DNA of 64,000 nucleotides from Mauremys mutica (taxonomy: Eukaryota; Chordata; Testudines; Geoemydidae), in NCBI RefSeq assembly GCF_020497125.1, contig NC_059084.1:8397501-8461500 (forward strand). The letters are read 5' to 3'. The number at the start of each line of letters is the position of its first letter. The stretch's first letter is position 1. The translations under genes and the position numbers were made by a program. The notes beneath the pieces are model-generated. The model searched no databases. It worked only from the letters and a program-made list of their open reading frames with translations, and was not told the origin of the DNA. This document shows, in pieces, positions 43,723 to 55,165 of the stretch.

Positions 43723-45069
43723 AGTGTACAGTGCCTAGCACAAGGAAGCCTTGATCTTGGTTGAGGCTCTAGGCATTATTGTAATACAAACAATTAAACA
43801 GAAAAACTCCCTTGTGGTCTTGCCTTCCACTTTATCAAATGAAGAGGAGGGGTGAGTGGGTGCGGTTCTTTATTGGCCTGTGGACATGAAAAGCAAAGGA
43901 ACATTCTATATACCCTACCTGCAAAGAAGCTCTTTATGTGGCACATGGTGGTTTAAAAGCCAGGTGAGAAAGAGTGGTTAAAAACCTGCAATCCACCAGC
44001 TTTTCAGCTCTGCTACAGCCCGTCTGCATGAATCTTTCTCTTATCCCCGTTAATCCCTGAGCCTTAGGTACTCCGTGTTGTGTGTTTAATTGAACTTGAG
44101 AGAAGGGGTATAAAATGTGGCAAAGGGCCAAATTATAAATGAAGTGCAACTCCATGGAGTTAAAGGGAGGTCACTCACCGCTTACACTATAGGCTGAACA
44201 TGGAGCAGAGCGCTCAGCTGATTGGCTTGGAATGCAAACCTCAAACGTAGGAGCTGTAAAATGGAAAATGGGCTGAGGGAAGGTCATTTCCTCATGTCAG
44301 TCTGAATGGCAAAGACCTAAGGACAGTGCAGCACGGTTGTTGGTGCTGTATGGACAAAGGGACACAGCTGGCCCTAGTAGGATTCCATTAATCCCAGTGG
44401 AATTCCACTGGGGTGGATCTGGCCCAATAAGCCAATACAAAGCCTGCCCCTGTCCTTTCTGCACAGCTTCAGTATTGTGGGTTCTGGCTGCAGGTGTTCT
44501 GACCTGAGTGCAAGAAAAACCATCAGGTATAAGCGTGTGGCTGGGAGAGCCTTTACCTTAACGTTTCTCTAGCTAACCGTGCACAGCAGCACAGTGTGAA
44601 CTGTGGTGTCCAGCTGTGTTAGACACTCTCATTACTCTCCCAAGTTGCATTGCAGCCATGTGGTTGTGATGGGAGTCAATGTGTGGCCTTGTCTTCACTA
44701 TGGAGAAAGGAAGGGCTTTTCATCCCATGCAGGTGAAGGTGGGGTGGAATCCGACTGAGAAAGGCAGTTTTAGTTTTAACATATGTTAGCAGGTTGAAGT
44801 AAACACTAGAATGCTTCATCTAGATCATTTCCACATTGAAGGTCACAATGTCAACTATCTACTAGCGGAGGCTACACCTTTTCCAAAGGGCTCTCTGCTG
44901 CATAACTTTAGCTTCTGTGAGTAAAGCTGGGCTCATTGGGACAGTGAGAAGAGTGACCAGCAGTAACTCTGTTGCCATGTGTCCTTGTAATGGAAACTGG
45001 AGAGGGTGTAATGTCTCCTCAATAAAAGGAAATGAGAAATAAAAATGAACACACAGGTTTGACCATGTA
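43723..45069. other. Intergenic, unassigned
   Basis: No gene or clear repeat family. The 44860-45000 part is neutral in base composition. Confidence 0.5.
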
Positions 45070-45195
45070 GGCCCAATTCTGCAAACACATAGACGGAAGT
45101 TTGACTTTACCCAGGTGATTGGTCCCATTAAAGTCCGTGGGATTAGTCATGTAAGTAAAGTTAAGCACATGCTTAAGTATTTGCAGGATAAAGAT
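45070..45195. mobile_element. Short palindromic MITE (GGCCCAAT..TGCAAACAC)
   Basis: The left arm ggcccaattctgcaaacaca is complemented at the right end by agtatttgcaggat. The middle holds catgtaagtaaagttaagca then catgcttaagt. This is a common sauropsid palindromic repeat, about 125 bp; a related left part lies near 56090. Confidence 0.6.
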
Positions 45196-45579
45196 CTTTT
45201 CTGTAGCATCCTGCTCTCTCACTATAATGAACAGAAACTGAAAATAAATCCCTCCCGTCTCCTCTCTTTTTCCCCATTCAATTTCCAACATTGCTGCAGA
45301 AATGGAGACAGGGGCCAAATGCCTCATGTTTTCTAGGGCAGAATCTGTGATGTTCCAAAGCCAAACACAACAGTTTCCTCTGGAGCATGGGGAGTGGTTT
45401 CTAGGAAAGACTGCTGTATCATGACACATGCTGAGGTCTTTCCCCCTGCTCTGCAGCTCCGTCTTGCTAATTGCGGACGAGGGAGCAAAGTGAGCATGAT
45501 ATGAAGGGGGATTAAGGAAGGATGTGATTGTGCCTAGGAGCTCTAAGTGTGGAGGTGTGTAGGAGTCATTTCACAGAGA

Positions 45580-45760
45580 GGACGGAGGCCCAGTGTTTAG
45601 GGACTCCATTTCCTATTTTGCCACAGGCTGCCTGTGTGACTTTGGGTAAGTCTCTTAGTCTCTCTGCCTTAGTTCCTCATCTGTAAAGTAGCCCTTACCT
45701 ACCACCTGGGGATATTGTGAAGAGAAATACAGTACAGATTGTGAATGGCTCCGATGCCAG
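45580..45760 (+). repeat. MIR-type (CORE) SINE
   Basis: The order tgactttgggtaagtctctt, agtctctctgccttagttcc, then tcatctgtaaagtag and gatattgtgaagagaaat matches a MIR unit. This is an old repeat shared by amniotes. The ends are eroded. Confidence 0.75.
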
Positions 45761-47760
45761 GGTACTGGGAGCCGTTATAAATACCCAAGATAGATAGCTG
45801 TATATCCATTTGCATGCTCTTGAAATGTGTGTGTGTTTAGAAAAACACAGAGGAATAAAAATAAAACCCACTTATAGTGGGTTGCAAAGCAATTTTAAGC
45901 TCCATTGTTTCAGCAAAACCGATCTTCCCAGGCAATAGAGAAAGCTGCTCAAAATAGAGTGGGCAGATCAAGTGGGCTGGGTGCCCAGCATGCAAACTGG
46001 GCCGCAAAGCCACTCTCTCATGCCAATTTATGGAGAAAGCAAAAAAAAAAGAAACCAGGCAGAATTTCTAGCCCCCGGTGTTGGAGATGAAACCCTAGCT
46101 GTGTGTGAGGGCTGATGCAGGGATGTCTTCATGTGAAACTCTGCTCATTAGGATGCTGTGTAATGCAGCCAGGGTGGTTCCCAACTCTCCTGCTAAGTCT
46201 AGTATCACAGGGTGATTTATGGACAGTTACTCGGGGCGGGCAGTAGTGATATGTGAGAAATGAGAGCTTGCTCGTTCAGTACATAGCATGTCAAATTAAA
46301 GCTGTGTTTGGTGTAGGATTGCATGGTGACCATCTCCTTCGGGCAATGTCCGTGCCACTTCAGGATTACTTGTCCCTGTTCATCACCACTGATTTATTCT
46401 GCAGTGTCGTCCCAAGCTGGATTTGCATGTTGAGTGCGGTGAACAGGTAGAGGAGCCTGGAAGCCCCCCTAGTGTCTGGATATGGTCATTACATTGTCAA
46501 TGGCAAGGCCCTGCTCTGCTTTATTGCTCCTCTGGAGAATGAACATGAGAGAGCCACCCAGCAGATTTCCCAAGACTAGCCAATCACAGAAGAAAGCTGA
46601 TGACAGGAATGATCACAGCTGCAGGCCCTCTGTCTGCAAAGGGAGGCAGGCTGAGGCGAGCTGTAGTGAATTATGCCAGCTTTCTAGGCACTGTAAAAGG
46701 GTCGGGATGTGTTCTGAGCAACCATTGCATTTGGAATCAGACATCCATAGAGATGTGGGTGAAGTCCCTTTCGAACCCTTGGCTTAAATGCCTGGTCCTG
46801 GGATGCTGCTTTCAGTGGGGTCTGGGAAAACCTGACTGTGCCTCATTCAACCCTGCACGTACAGGAATTGACCATGCCCTTTTTAGTAGGGGAGCTAAGT
46901 CTCCTGATGGCCCTGCTTTGGGAACATGGCTCTGCCTTCTAAGAGGAGAAACCAGGGCAAAGCACAGAGTCACACAGAGCAAAGGAATATCAAGAATGTT
47001 CTCCGTACCCTACAGCCAAGCTATAAAGGGATCAAGGAAGCAGCAACCTCTCTGATAAGCCAGTTATTTAAAATAGATATACTAGCACTGGCAGATAGAC
47101 CGGCAGCACTCTACAGTCTCAGGTGGGAGTCTTGCTATAATTTATTTTATACAGCGTGACTTTTCAAGGACGCAGATCTTGAATACTGTGCGTTTCTCTA
47201 GATCCTATCCTCTCAGCTCCTCCAAGGGCTGCACATGCAGTAATGACTTATGTCTCCACATACAGAAGTGACTCGTGCGCTGTGGGAGGTAATCGGTTTT
47301 GTTATCCCCATTTTATAGAGCGGAAAATCAAGGAAAGGAAGCAACCAGGTCCCAGAGAGAATCTGTGGCAGATCCAGGAGGAGAACCCAGGCAGCCTAGT
47401 CCTGTGGTTCCGTCTCTCAGAAACACACTATTGCCAATAATGTCAGTGGGTCCAATAACAGAGAAACTTGGGTTCTAATAAAATGTCGGAATGGAGAAGA
47501 GGTGCTAGGAAGGGAGAACAAAACACTTGAACTTCAGGTGGTTGACAAGTTACAAGTATGAATTTGGCTTGGAACCAGCTAAGACAGCCAAATCTAAACA
47601 CACAAGAGTGCCGTCCATCATCCAGGGCTCTTTAAAACTAACAATAACAAAAACTCAGCTGTAATTTACACAGTTGCTGTATTTCCCGTCTGCTGTCATG
47701 TTCCCTAACCCACAGGGATCCTGTAGGATCAAGCAGATAGAGCTGATTGTGTGGGTGACT
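45761..47760. other. Intergenic with one old repeat piece
   Basis: About 47285-47400 holds ttatccccattttatagagc followed by aggtcccagagagaat, a MIR/L2-like segment. Open frames around 46600-47055 do not resemble proteins. Nothing else was recognised. Confidence 0.5.
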
Positions 47761-48595
47761 CAGGCCCTGATTCACAAAGGTACCTAGGCACCTAAACCTG
47801 AGATTGAGGTGTCTAAAACTTGGGTTTTAGGCTCCACTCTGATCCACCAAAATTCCCTCATCGCCTGTAGGCACCTAAACTCACTCAGTGCCTACATTTG
47901 ATGAGTGAAAGTTCCCTTGGTGCCTATGTGTCTGCCTTTGGGCATGAACGTTGCTGCCTCATCCTGGGCATCCGGTTTCCTGTTTCCTGCCTAAGCCCCA
48001 GGGTGATTCACGGATCAGGGGAAAGCAGGCGTTCAGCTGCGTAAATCATGTATTCAGAACACCTACCTGATCAGGTCCCATTCAAAATCTGGCTGCTGGA
48101 GGCGATGGTGCCATCGACCTGATAACTTTTAGCCCAGTGGTTAGAGCCCTTGCCTGAAGTGTGGGAGACCCGCCCCCACCACTTTCTCCAGCCATTTCTC
48201 TGTGGAGCAAGGCAGGCACCTAACTCAATCCCACAAGGAACGACTCAGGTGCCTAAGCCGTCTGGCTCCGGGACAGAGATATGCGTTCATGGATTGCTAA
48301 GCAGAGAGAGGCACCTCTCTCTGGCCTGGACCTAGGCGTCCATCTCTGAAGAGGCAGGGCTTAGGACACACCCCTCTTGCTGGCCACTCCGTTGGTTAGC
48401 TGAGGAGGCTCCCTGCCTAGCACGCTTGCTTTTGTGGATCACGTTGTACGGCATCTCTCTCTCGCTCCCCCATCCATTATACAGGGAGCGGGCTTTGTGA
48501 ATCACAGTGTTCCTGTGATTTTCTAGGTGCCTAAAGGTAAGGAACCATGCCCCTGAGCGTTGCAACACTGCAGCCCTTTTACGGATCCAGGCCTC
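47761..48595. mobile_element. Long MITE with TTCACAAAGG-type ends
   Basis: The left end CAGGCCCTGATTCACAAAGG and the reverse complement of the right end (GAGGCCTGGATCCGTAAAAGG) are inverted repeats. Interior text 'gtgcctaa' and 'ggcacctaaac' recurs many times. It is about 835 bp, without a protein. Confidence 0.65.
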
Positions 48596-51012
48596 AGTGC
48601 TTATCCCAGATAAAGGAAGCTGTAAGTCTGGAGGCTTCTGGCCAGTGAGAATGGTATTGTTCTGAGGTCCAATATACAGTTATATTTACTCCCCAAATCC
48701 AAACAACGGGCACAGGCTTGTATCTAACCAGAGAGTACTAATTACAGGAAAGGTACAATAAGCTTAGCAGAGCTGGTCAGCTGCAGCTCCAGTTGTAGGC
48801 ATTGTCAGGCAACCTAGCCAGCACTCAAACTCTGGGGGAATAACACCTGCTTGGATGAAAGCCCAAACCAAACCATCCCTTTCGGCCTCTAGCACACAGA
48901 GGCCTGTCTTTATACCTGGATAATTGACACAGATGTTATCGCTCATTAAATTGAGCATAGCTGGGATCTGAGTTATCAACCAGCTGACACCCATTCTTTC
49001 TGGTGCTTCCCTGTGCTATGCTAACTCAGGCAGCAAGCTGAGAACAAACCCACTGCCTTCCCTGGCACAAAAGGACTTAAGAAACATAACTAAGATCCAG
49101 GGCTCCCTATCCCATGTTATCTCCTCAGATGAGGAGGGGTTTGAACCCCACAGCTGCAACAGGTGGCCTAGCCCTGGACTCAGTAGATCCTCCAGGGATC
49201 TATGGTCTCTCCTGCAGATGCAGCCAGTGGCCTGTATATTGCCCAGGATTTGTGCAGACCTGTGCGATCTGCTAGAGGCACTGGGCCAATTCCTCTGCAT
49301 TGGCTTTGCGATGCTTTGCCTCTCCCTGCACCAGCTCCCTGGCAGTACAACGGCAATTGAGCCTCTTGGTGCCGGTAGAACTGTCATAACAATAGTAGAG
49401 GGAACAATTGACAAGGAGTGACAAATCCGATTGGCTTAGCCTCTTTCCCTGCTCTCGGAATGTTGACTAGCAGCAAGTGGCTGCCTCACATTTATTTGTG
49501 GTTTTAAATAATTCAAATAGTTCTTTGTGCCAATTTTTTTCAACTCGGTGGGTTGATTGCAAACAGTTCTTCGTGAGTGTTCTCTGTTCCAGCTGTGCTG
49601 CTTGTTTGTGATAGGTCACGTCGACTTGTTTCTGCTCCCTGATTAGATGAGTGCACAAACACTTCCAGCGATAGTGCCCAACATGCAGTAATTTAAAATT
49701 TTGGCTTCTGCAAAACCTCACACTTGGATGTTCGCTGCGGGTGGAATTCACCCAGGTGCCTTGGGCCTGCTGCTGAATTTCTGCACAGAGATGAGTTCTA
49801 CCCATGCTGCAAACATCTGGGCTAGTAAACCTCAGTGGCAGAAATGCTAAAGCATATTAATCTGCCTCATAGGGGTGTTTGCAAAGGTCTTTGATATCCC
49901 TGGGTAAATGGGGCTATGTAAGTGCCAACTAAGGCCTCCCGTCCTAGCAGCTGTTTCGGAGTGGGCAGATCCCCCTGCAGTTCCCCACCAAAGCCATGGG
50001 GTTCTGTGCTGGCACAGGAGAAAAGAGGTCTAAAGTAGAGATGTTAAGGGAATGACTTACTTAAATGAGATATATGGTAAAAACCCTGTCTGCTTGTTGA
50101 GTGGATTTCAAGGTTATTTTTGATGCTGTAGGTAGAATGTGCAACTCTCGGATAGTCTTGAAAAAGTTTTTAACCCCCATCCCCCAAATTTAAAACAATG
50201 CAAATTAAATCTAAAAATTCTAAATAGTATTTAGACGTGGACATATTTAGAACTGGAGATATTGCAATGTCAAGGTTATGAGAATGGAAGTTACTCCTTG
50301 CTCACTGAGAACTCTGCTCTTGGACTCTAGTTTTAGAGCATGTCAGCAAGCCCCCGGGGTGAAATCCTGGCACCAGTGAAGTTGATATCAGAATTCCCAT
50401 TTCTGAGAATGGAGGTCAGGATTTCATCCATGGCATGTTCTGCGTACTCTGCTTTTGTCTCTGCAGGCTGTTCAGGTTATGCAAAGTATTTTGAAGACTA
50501 TGGGCTCAGCACCCACATTTGGCACTAAGTTCTCAGAAGGGCTCAGCTCCCGTTTAGGCACCAAAATAAAGGCTGGGGTGAAATCTTGCCCCCACTGAAG
50601 TCAGAATTTCACTCCTGATTTTTCAGAAGAGCTCAGCTCTGCAAATCTTGCCCCTTAGGCCTATATAGGAAAGGGGCCCCTTGGTTCTCTCAGTTGTGCA
50701 TGTACTTCACCCTATCTTCTCCCAAGAACTTATATCTGCTTCCACAGTAACTTCAGTGAGAGCAACATTGGCTCCAATAGGAGCTGTGCACCTGCCTATC
50801 AGGGTGGAATTTAACCCTGTCGCTTTACTCGTGCATCCTTAACTGGAAAGGATTTGCATGTGCAAAACAGTTTTAATTAGCACCCTTGGACCTGATTCTC
50901 ATTTAAACAAAGGCCTCTTTACTCCACTCTGGCAGTGTAACGGGACCTTTAAGTAGGTGGCAATAATATGCACCTACTTTAAGGCAGACTTTACACTGCT
51001 ACAGTGATGGAA
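48596..51012. other. Intergenic, mostly unassigned
   Basis: A common sauropsid repeat piece lies at about 50505-50640 (gaagggctcagctcccgttt; tttttcagaagagctcagct). The remainder has no recognised feature. Confidence 0.5.
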
Positions 51013-51180
51013 AGAGCACTTTAAGCCTGGTCTACACTTGAAAGTTATACCATGTAACCATATTGGTCAAGGAAGAGATTATTTTTTATTTAAAATGATA
51101 TAGTTATACTAGTACAAGCCCTAGTGTGGACACAGTTATAATGGTGCCAGTAGCTATATGGACAAACCCTCAGCGTAGGT
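51013..51180. mobile_element. MITE fragment split by a later insertion
   Basis: The text cctggtctacacttgaaagt and agttatactagtacaagccc belongs to a CTACACT-ended MITE. It continues after the 715-bp insertion as 51904-51955 (gttatattgatataaaagct). It is therefore older than the element beginning at 51181. Confidence 0.5.
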
Positions 51181-51895
51181 CAGAGGTGGGCAAACTACAG
51201 CCCGCGGGACCCTCCTGCCCGGCCCCCAGCTCCTGGCCCAGGACGCTCACCCCCAACCCCTTCCCGGCAGCCTCAGCTCACTCGCTCCGCCGCCAGCACA
51301 ATGCTCTGGGCTGTGAGCTCCTGGGGCAGCGCAGCTGCAGAGCCCAGCCTGCCCCGGTGCTCTGTGCTGCGCGGTGGCGTGGCTGGTTCCTGCTGCTCTC
51401 GGCTGCGCGGCTGTAGTGCCGCCAGCCACCGGTGCTCCAGGCAGCGCGGTAAGGGGGCAGTGAACAGGGTGGGTTGGATAGAGGGCAGGGGAGTCCGGGG
51501 GGGTGGTGGTCGGGGGCGGGAGTGTGGATAGGTGTTGGGGTGGGGAACAGGGGGGTTGCATGGGGGCAGAGGTCCCAGGGGGGCAGTCAGGAATGAGAGG
51601 AGGGGTTGGATGGGGCAGGGGGTTCTGGGGGGCAGTCAGGGGACAGGGAATGGGGTGTGTGTGGATGGAGCAGGGGTCCCAGGGGAGGCGCTGTCAGGGA
51701 ACAGGGAGTGTTGGATTGGGCAGGAGTCCTGGGGAGGCTGTCAGGGGGCAAGAAGCCGGGGGGGGGGGGGTCAGATAGGGGGCAGGGCTGGGCCACACCT
51801 GGCTATTTGGGGAGGCACAGTCTTCCCTAACCGGCCCTCCATAAAATTTTGGAAACCCGATGTGGCCCTCAGGCCAAAAAGTTTGCCCGTCCCTA
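51181..51895. mobile_element. GC-rich hAT-like MITE, 715 bp
   Basis: The left end CAGAGGTGGGCAAACTACAG and the reverse complement of the right end (TAGGGACGGGCAAACTTTTT) share GGGCAAACT. Flanks are gcgtaggt (51173-51180) and gtgtagat (51896-51903), matching at 6 of 8. The right half is extremely G-rich on the + strand with a loose repeat of 'ggggcagtcaggg' units, so its CpG and G content does not indicate a promoter. Open frames within are incidental. Confidence 0.85.
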
Positions 51896-52398
51896 GTGTA
51901 GATGTTATATTGATATAAAAGCTTCTGCTGGAAAGCTTACACCTTGAGACACACAAGTAGTCTTGGCAGAATTCAATTTTTACTTTGTATAATTGACAGA
52001 TAATATTGATTCTAAAGCTTTTTTAATTTAAATTTTCATAGTTGTACAAAATTATGGATTTTAAGTTGTTCCATCAATTTAAATTTTCACAGCTGCAGGA
52101 AATTATGGGGGAATCAGACCATGGGGATGAGGGGAGGTGTTCAGACAATTATTTAATGACAGGAGACATAGAGATTCAAAAAATTAAAGCTTTATAAAAC
52201 AGTAATACACAAATTGTCAACATCATATGTCAAACTATACAAAGTAAATAGCAGTAAATCAGACTAATTAGTTCTCAAGCAACATTTTTCTTACTTTTCC
52301 TCTGTGTACATTTAAATTATTATTGATGGAACTATTTTTTCATCAGTTTGTGCATGTATGGTGAAATCAACACTCTTAAGCTGAGGGACCCTCTATGG

Positions 52399-52715
52399 CA
52401 GGAGTTGGCAACCTTTCAGAAGTGCTGTGCCGAGTCTTCATTTATTCACTCTAATTTAAGGTTTCGCGTGCCAGTCATACATTTTAACGTTTTTAGAAGG
52501 TCTCTTTCTAGAAGTCTATAATCTACAACTAAACTATTGTTGTATGTAAAGCAAATAAGGTTTTTGAAATGTTTAAGAAGCTTCATTTAAAATTAAATTA
52601 AAATGCAGAGCCTCCCCCCCCCCGACCGGTGGCCAGGACCCGGGCAGTCTGAGTGCCACTGAAAATCAGCTCGCGTGCTGCCTTTGGCACATGTGCCATA
52701 GGTTGCCTACCCCTG
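52399..52715 (+). mobile_element. hAT-like MITE, left copy
   Basis: It starts CAGGAGTTGGCAACCTTTCA; the reverse complement of its right end reads CAGGGGTAGGCAACCTATGG, giving terminal inverted repeats. Interior text is ttaaggtttcgcgtgccagt and later a C-rich run. The left flank is ctctatgg and the right flank gtctaggg. Confidence 0.85.
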
Positions 52716-52887
52716 GTCTAGGGAAAGCTTAGGTGCTGCAGAATATGGAGTTGGCGGCTGACATGAGTAAGGGGCCTTCCTCCCTCTGATAGCAGTGACC
52801 AGCTCACTACCAGGGACAGCTAGGCTGCTAGGTGTCATCTTTTGAGATCCCTGATCTCTCATGGTCGTTACAAATCCCTCCTTGTAG

Positions 52888-53411
52888 CAGGGCCGGTGCA
52901 AGGATGTTTCGCACCCTAGGCGAAACTTCCACCTTGCACCCCCGCCCTGAGGCGCCCCCCCCCGCGGCAACTCCCCCCCTCCTCCCTGAGGCACCCCCCC
53001 CGCCCCAGCTCACCCCTGCTCCGTGCACGATCACCCCGAGCACCCCGAGCACGCCGTCGCTGCTTCACTTCTCCCACCTCCCAGGCTTGCGGCGCCTAAG
53101 CTGATTGGCGCCGCAAGCCTGGGAGGCGGGAGAAGTGAAAGAGCTCACCCCTGCCCCCGGCGTGCTCGGGGAGGAGGCAGGGCAGGGGTGAGCTGGGGCG
53201 GGGAGTTCCCCTGCGTGCCGCCCCCTCCTAACTTGCTGCAGGCGGCCCTCTCCGCACTCCCCTGCCCCAGCTCCCTCTGCCTAAATGCTGGCGGCAACCG
53301 GGGCAGCCGAAGATCCGGCCGCCGCGGTTGCTGCCGAAGAAAATGGCGCCCCCCCAAATCCCAGTGCTCTAGGCGGCTGCCTAGGTTGCCTAAATGGTTG
53401 CACCGGCCCTG
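52888..53411. mobile_element. GC-rich MITE between the two copies, hAT-like
   Basis: The left end CAGGGCCGGTGCAAGGATGT and the reverse complement of the right end (CAGGGCCGGTGCAACCATTT) are inverted repeats of about 16 bp. Flanks are ccttgtag (52880-52887) and cctcttag (53412-53419), 6 of 8 identical. It includes a long internal palindrome around cttgcggcgcctaagctgat and its complement. CpG-rich but not a promoter by any evidence. Confidence 0.82.
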
Positions 53412-53509
53412 CCTCTTAGGGAAGTATCAGAGGATCAGCCCTGGTGTCTTTGCCCAGTGGAATTCTGCAAGGGGGTAATTGGCCTCCCTACATTTCCAAA
53501 TGGATACAG

Positions 53510-53803
53510 CAGAGGTCGGCAACCTTTCAGAAGTGCTGTGCCGAGTCTTCATTTATTCACTCTGATTTAAGGTTTCGCGTGCCAGTCATACATTTTAACA
53601 TTTTTAGAAGGTCTCTTTCTATAAGTCTATAATATATAACTAAACTATTGTTGTATGTAAAGTAAATAAGGTTTTTAAAATGTTTAAGAAGCTTCATTTA
53701 AAATTAAATTCAAATGCAGAGCCCCCCCGGAGCAGTGGCCAGGACCCGGGCAGTGTGAGTGCCGCTGCAAATGAGCTTGCGTGCCACAGGTTGCCTATCC
53801 CTG
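53510..53803 (+). mobile_element. hAT-like MITE, right copy
   Basis: It starts CAGAGGTCGGCAACCTTTCA and ends ttgcctatccctg. It differs from the left copy by few substitutions and lacks the C-run and the segment near the 3' end (gctgcctttggcacat). The left flank ggatacag and right flank ctctatgg do not match each other. Confidence 0.85.
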
Positions 53804-53837
53804 CTCTATGGCTTATACAAAACGAAACAGTCTACAC

Positions 53838-54208
53838 CAGTGATTCTCAAACTTTAGCAGCCCAAGGACCCCCATTTTGATTTAAAATTTTTCACGGACT
53901 CCCAAGCCTCCCACTTAGCCCCAGGCTCCGCCCATACTCCACCCCTTCTCCCAAGGCCCCACCTCTTCCCACCCCGGCTCCACCCTGCCCCTCCGCTTCC
54001 CTGCCTCTTTCTGCGCCCTCACCCAAGTGGGCCCTGTCTCCTGCTCCTCCCCCTCCCTCCCAGAGCCTCCCGCATACTGCGGAACAGCTATTCCATGGCG
54101 TGCAGGAGGCACTGGGAGGGAGGGGAAGGAATTGATCAGCGGGGCCAGCTCCAGACATGACTCATGGACCCCCTGGAGTACCCTTGGACCCCAATTTGAG
54201 AAACGCTG
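53838..54208. mobile_element. hAT-like MITE with 8-bp duplication
   Basis: The left end CAGTGATTCTCAAACTTTAG and the reverse complement of the right end (CAGCGTTTCTCAAATTGGGG) are inverted. Flanks are GTCTACAC (53830-53837) and GTCTATAC (54209-54216), matching at 7 of 8. The interior is C-rich on the + strand. It is inserted in an older CTACAC-type MITE whose text resumes at 54217. Confidence 0.88.
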
Positions 54209-54216
54209 GTCTATAC

Positions 54217-55165
54217 CAAAAAGGCTTTGCTGATATAGCTATGCCAACAGTGCCTGCTAGTGTAGACGCAGCTTATGCTATCGAAGGCATTCTTTTGGCA
54301 GTATAGTTAAACTACCTCTGAATAACAAACTGTGTTGGCCAAAAGATTCTTTTGTCGATACGTTGCATCTACACTGTGGAGTTTGCACACCCTTTGCTGA
54401 CAGAGGTCTGCAAACAGAAATTTCTAGTGTAGACTTGGCCTCACCCCCACTCGACATAACTATACCAGTATAAGTTTTAAGTTCAGTACAGGCTTATATT
54501 GGTGTGATGATTCCTCTTCCTATACCGGTATAGTTAAAGCAATACAACTTCCTACTGTAGACAAGGCCTTAGTGTAAATGGAGGTCTTCACGAGAGTCTG
54601 GTCTATGTTTAACATTTAGCACAACATAGCTATCGTGCTCAGGGGTGTGAAAAAGCCATAACCCTGAGCACCGTCGCTATGGTGACATAACCCCCAGGGT
54701 TGACCTAGCTACTGTCACTCAGGGAGGTGGTGTTCCTGTAGTGATGGAAAGACCACTTCCCTTGCTGTAGGTTGTGTCTACACTACCGGGCTATGCCAGC
54801 AGAGCTACAGCCCCATAGATATACCACTAGTGTCCTCATAGTGTGGGCATCGTCTAGGAGTGCTTTGTTGCTACAGCTATCCTGCTATAGGCAAGCAGCA
54901 CTTTTACCGGTATAGATTATTCCAGCCCCCTCTTGAGCAAAACTAGTTATACCAGTGTAAAAAGCCACGAGGCAGATTTACCCCATCTTGAATAGCCTCC
55001 TGTCGGTACAGTGAACAGCTGGGGGTTACATCAGTCTTCCCAGTATAATTGTGTCTGTGGTAGAGGCTCTTGCTAGCACAGCTCTCAGTCAGGGATCACA
55101 CCAATTCACGCCACTGACTGACACGGCTATGCTGGCAAAAATCTGTAGCGTAGATGTGACCTAAA
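54217..55165. repeat. Cluster of old MITE fragments (GTCTACACT families)
   Basis: Several overlapping pieces carry the 'tagtgtagac' or 'gtctacact' termini and 'ctataccagtataag' type interior (for example 54240-54440, 54440-54580, 54590-55165). The nested arrangement is hard to separate by eye. No protein is encoded. Confidence 0.55.

Larger units (their letters stand above)
52399..53803. mobile_element. Composite unit: two MITE copies inside one perfect 8-bp duplication
   Basis: The two outer copies (52399-52715 and 53510-53803) are direct repeats of one hAT-like MITE, about 95 percent identical over the first 215 bp. CTCTATGG lies immediately outside the left copy (52391-52398) and again immediately outside the right copy (53804-53811). 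The inner junctions are gtctaggg and ggatacag. Between the copies are about 790 bp, which contain a further MITE (52888-53411). The layout is that of a composite element moved as one unit. A coincidence with a diverged duplication of the left copy (gtctaggg, 6 of 8) remains possible. Confidence 0.6.

Noticed and set aside
46600..47055. 151-codon open frame on the + strand
   Set aside because: No domain, no signal of splicing or conservation, and overlapping frames of similar length exist. Chance is the simplest explanation.
51180..51900. CpG- and G-rich stretch resembling a CpG-island promoter
   Set aside because: It coincides exactly with a MITE with inverted ends and flanking duplication, and no exon follows.
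52880..53420. CpG-rich block with a 151-codon frame
   Set aside because: It is the interior of a MITE with terminal inverted repeats; the frame is not protein-like.
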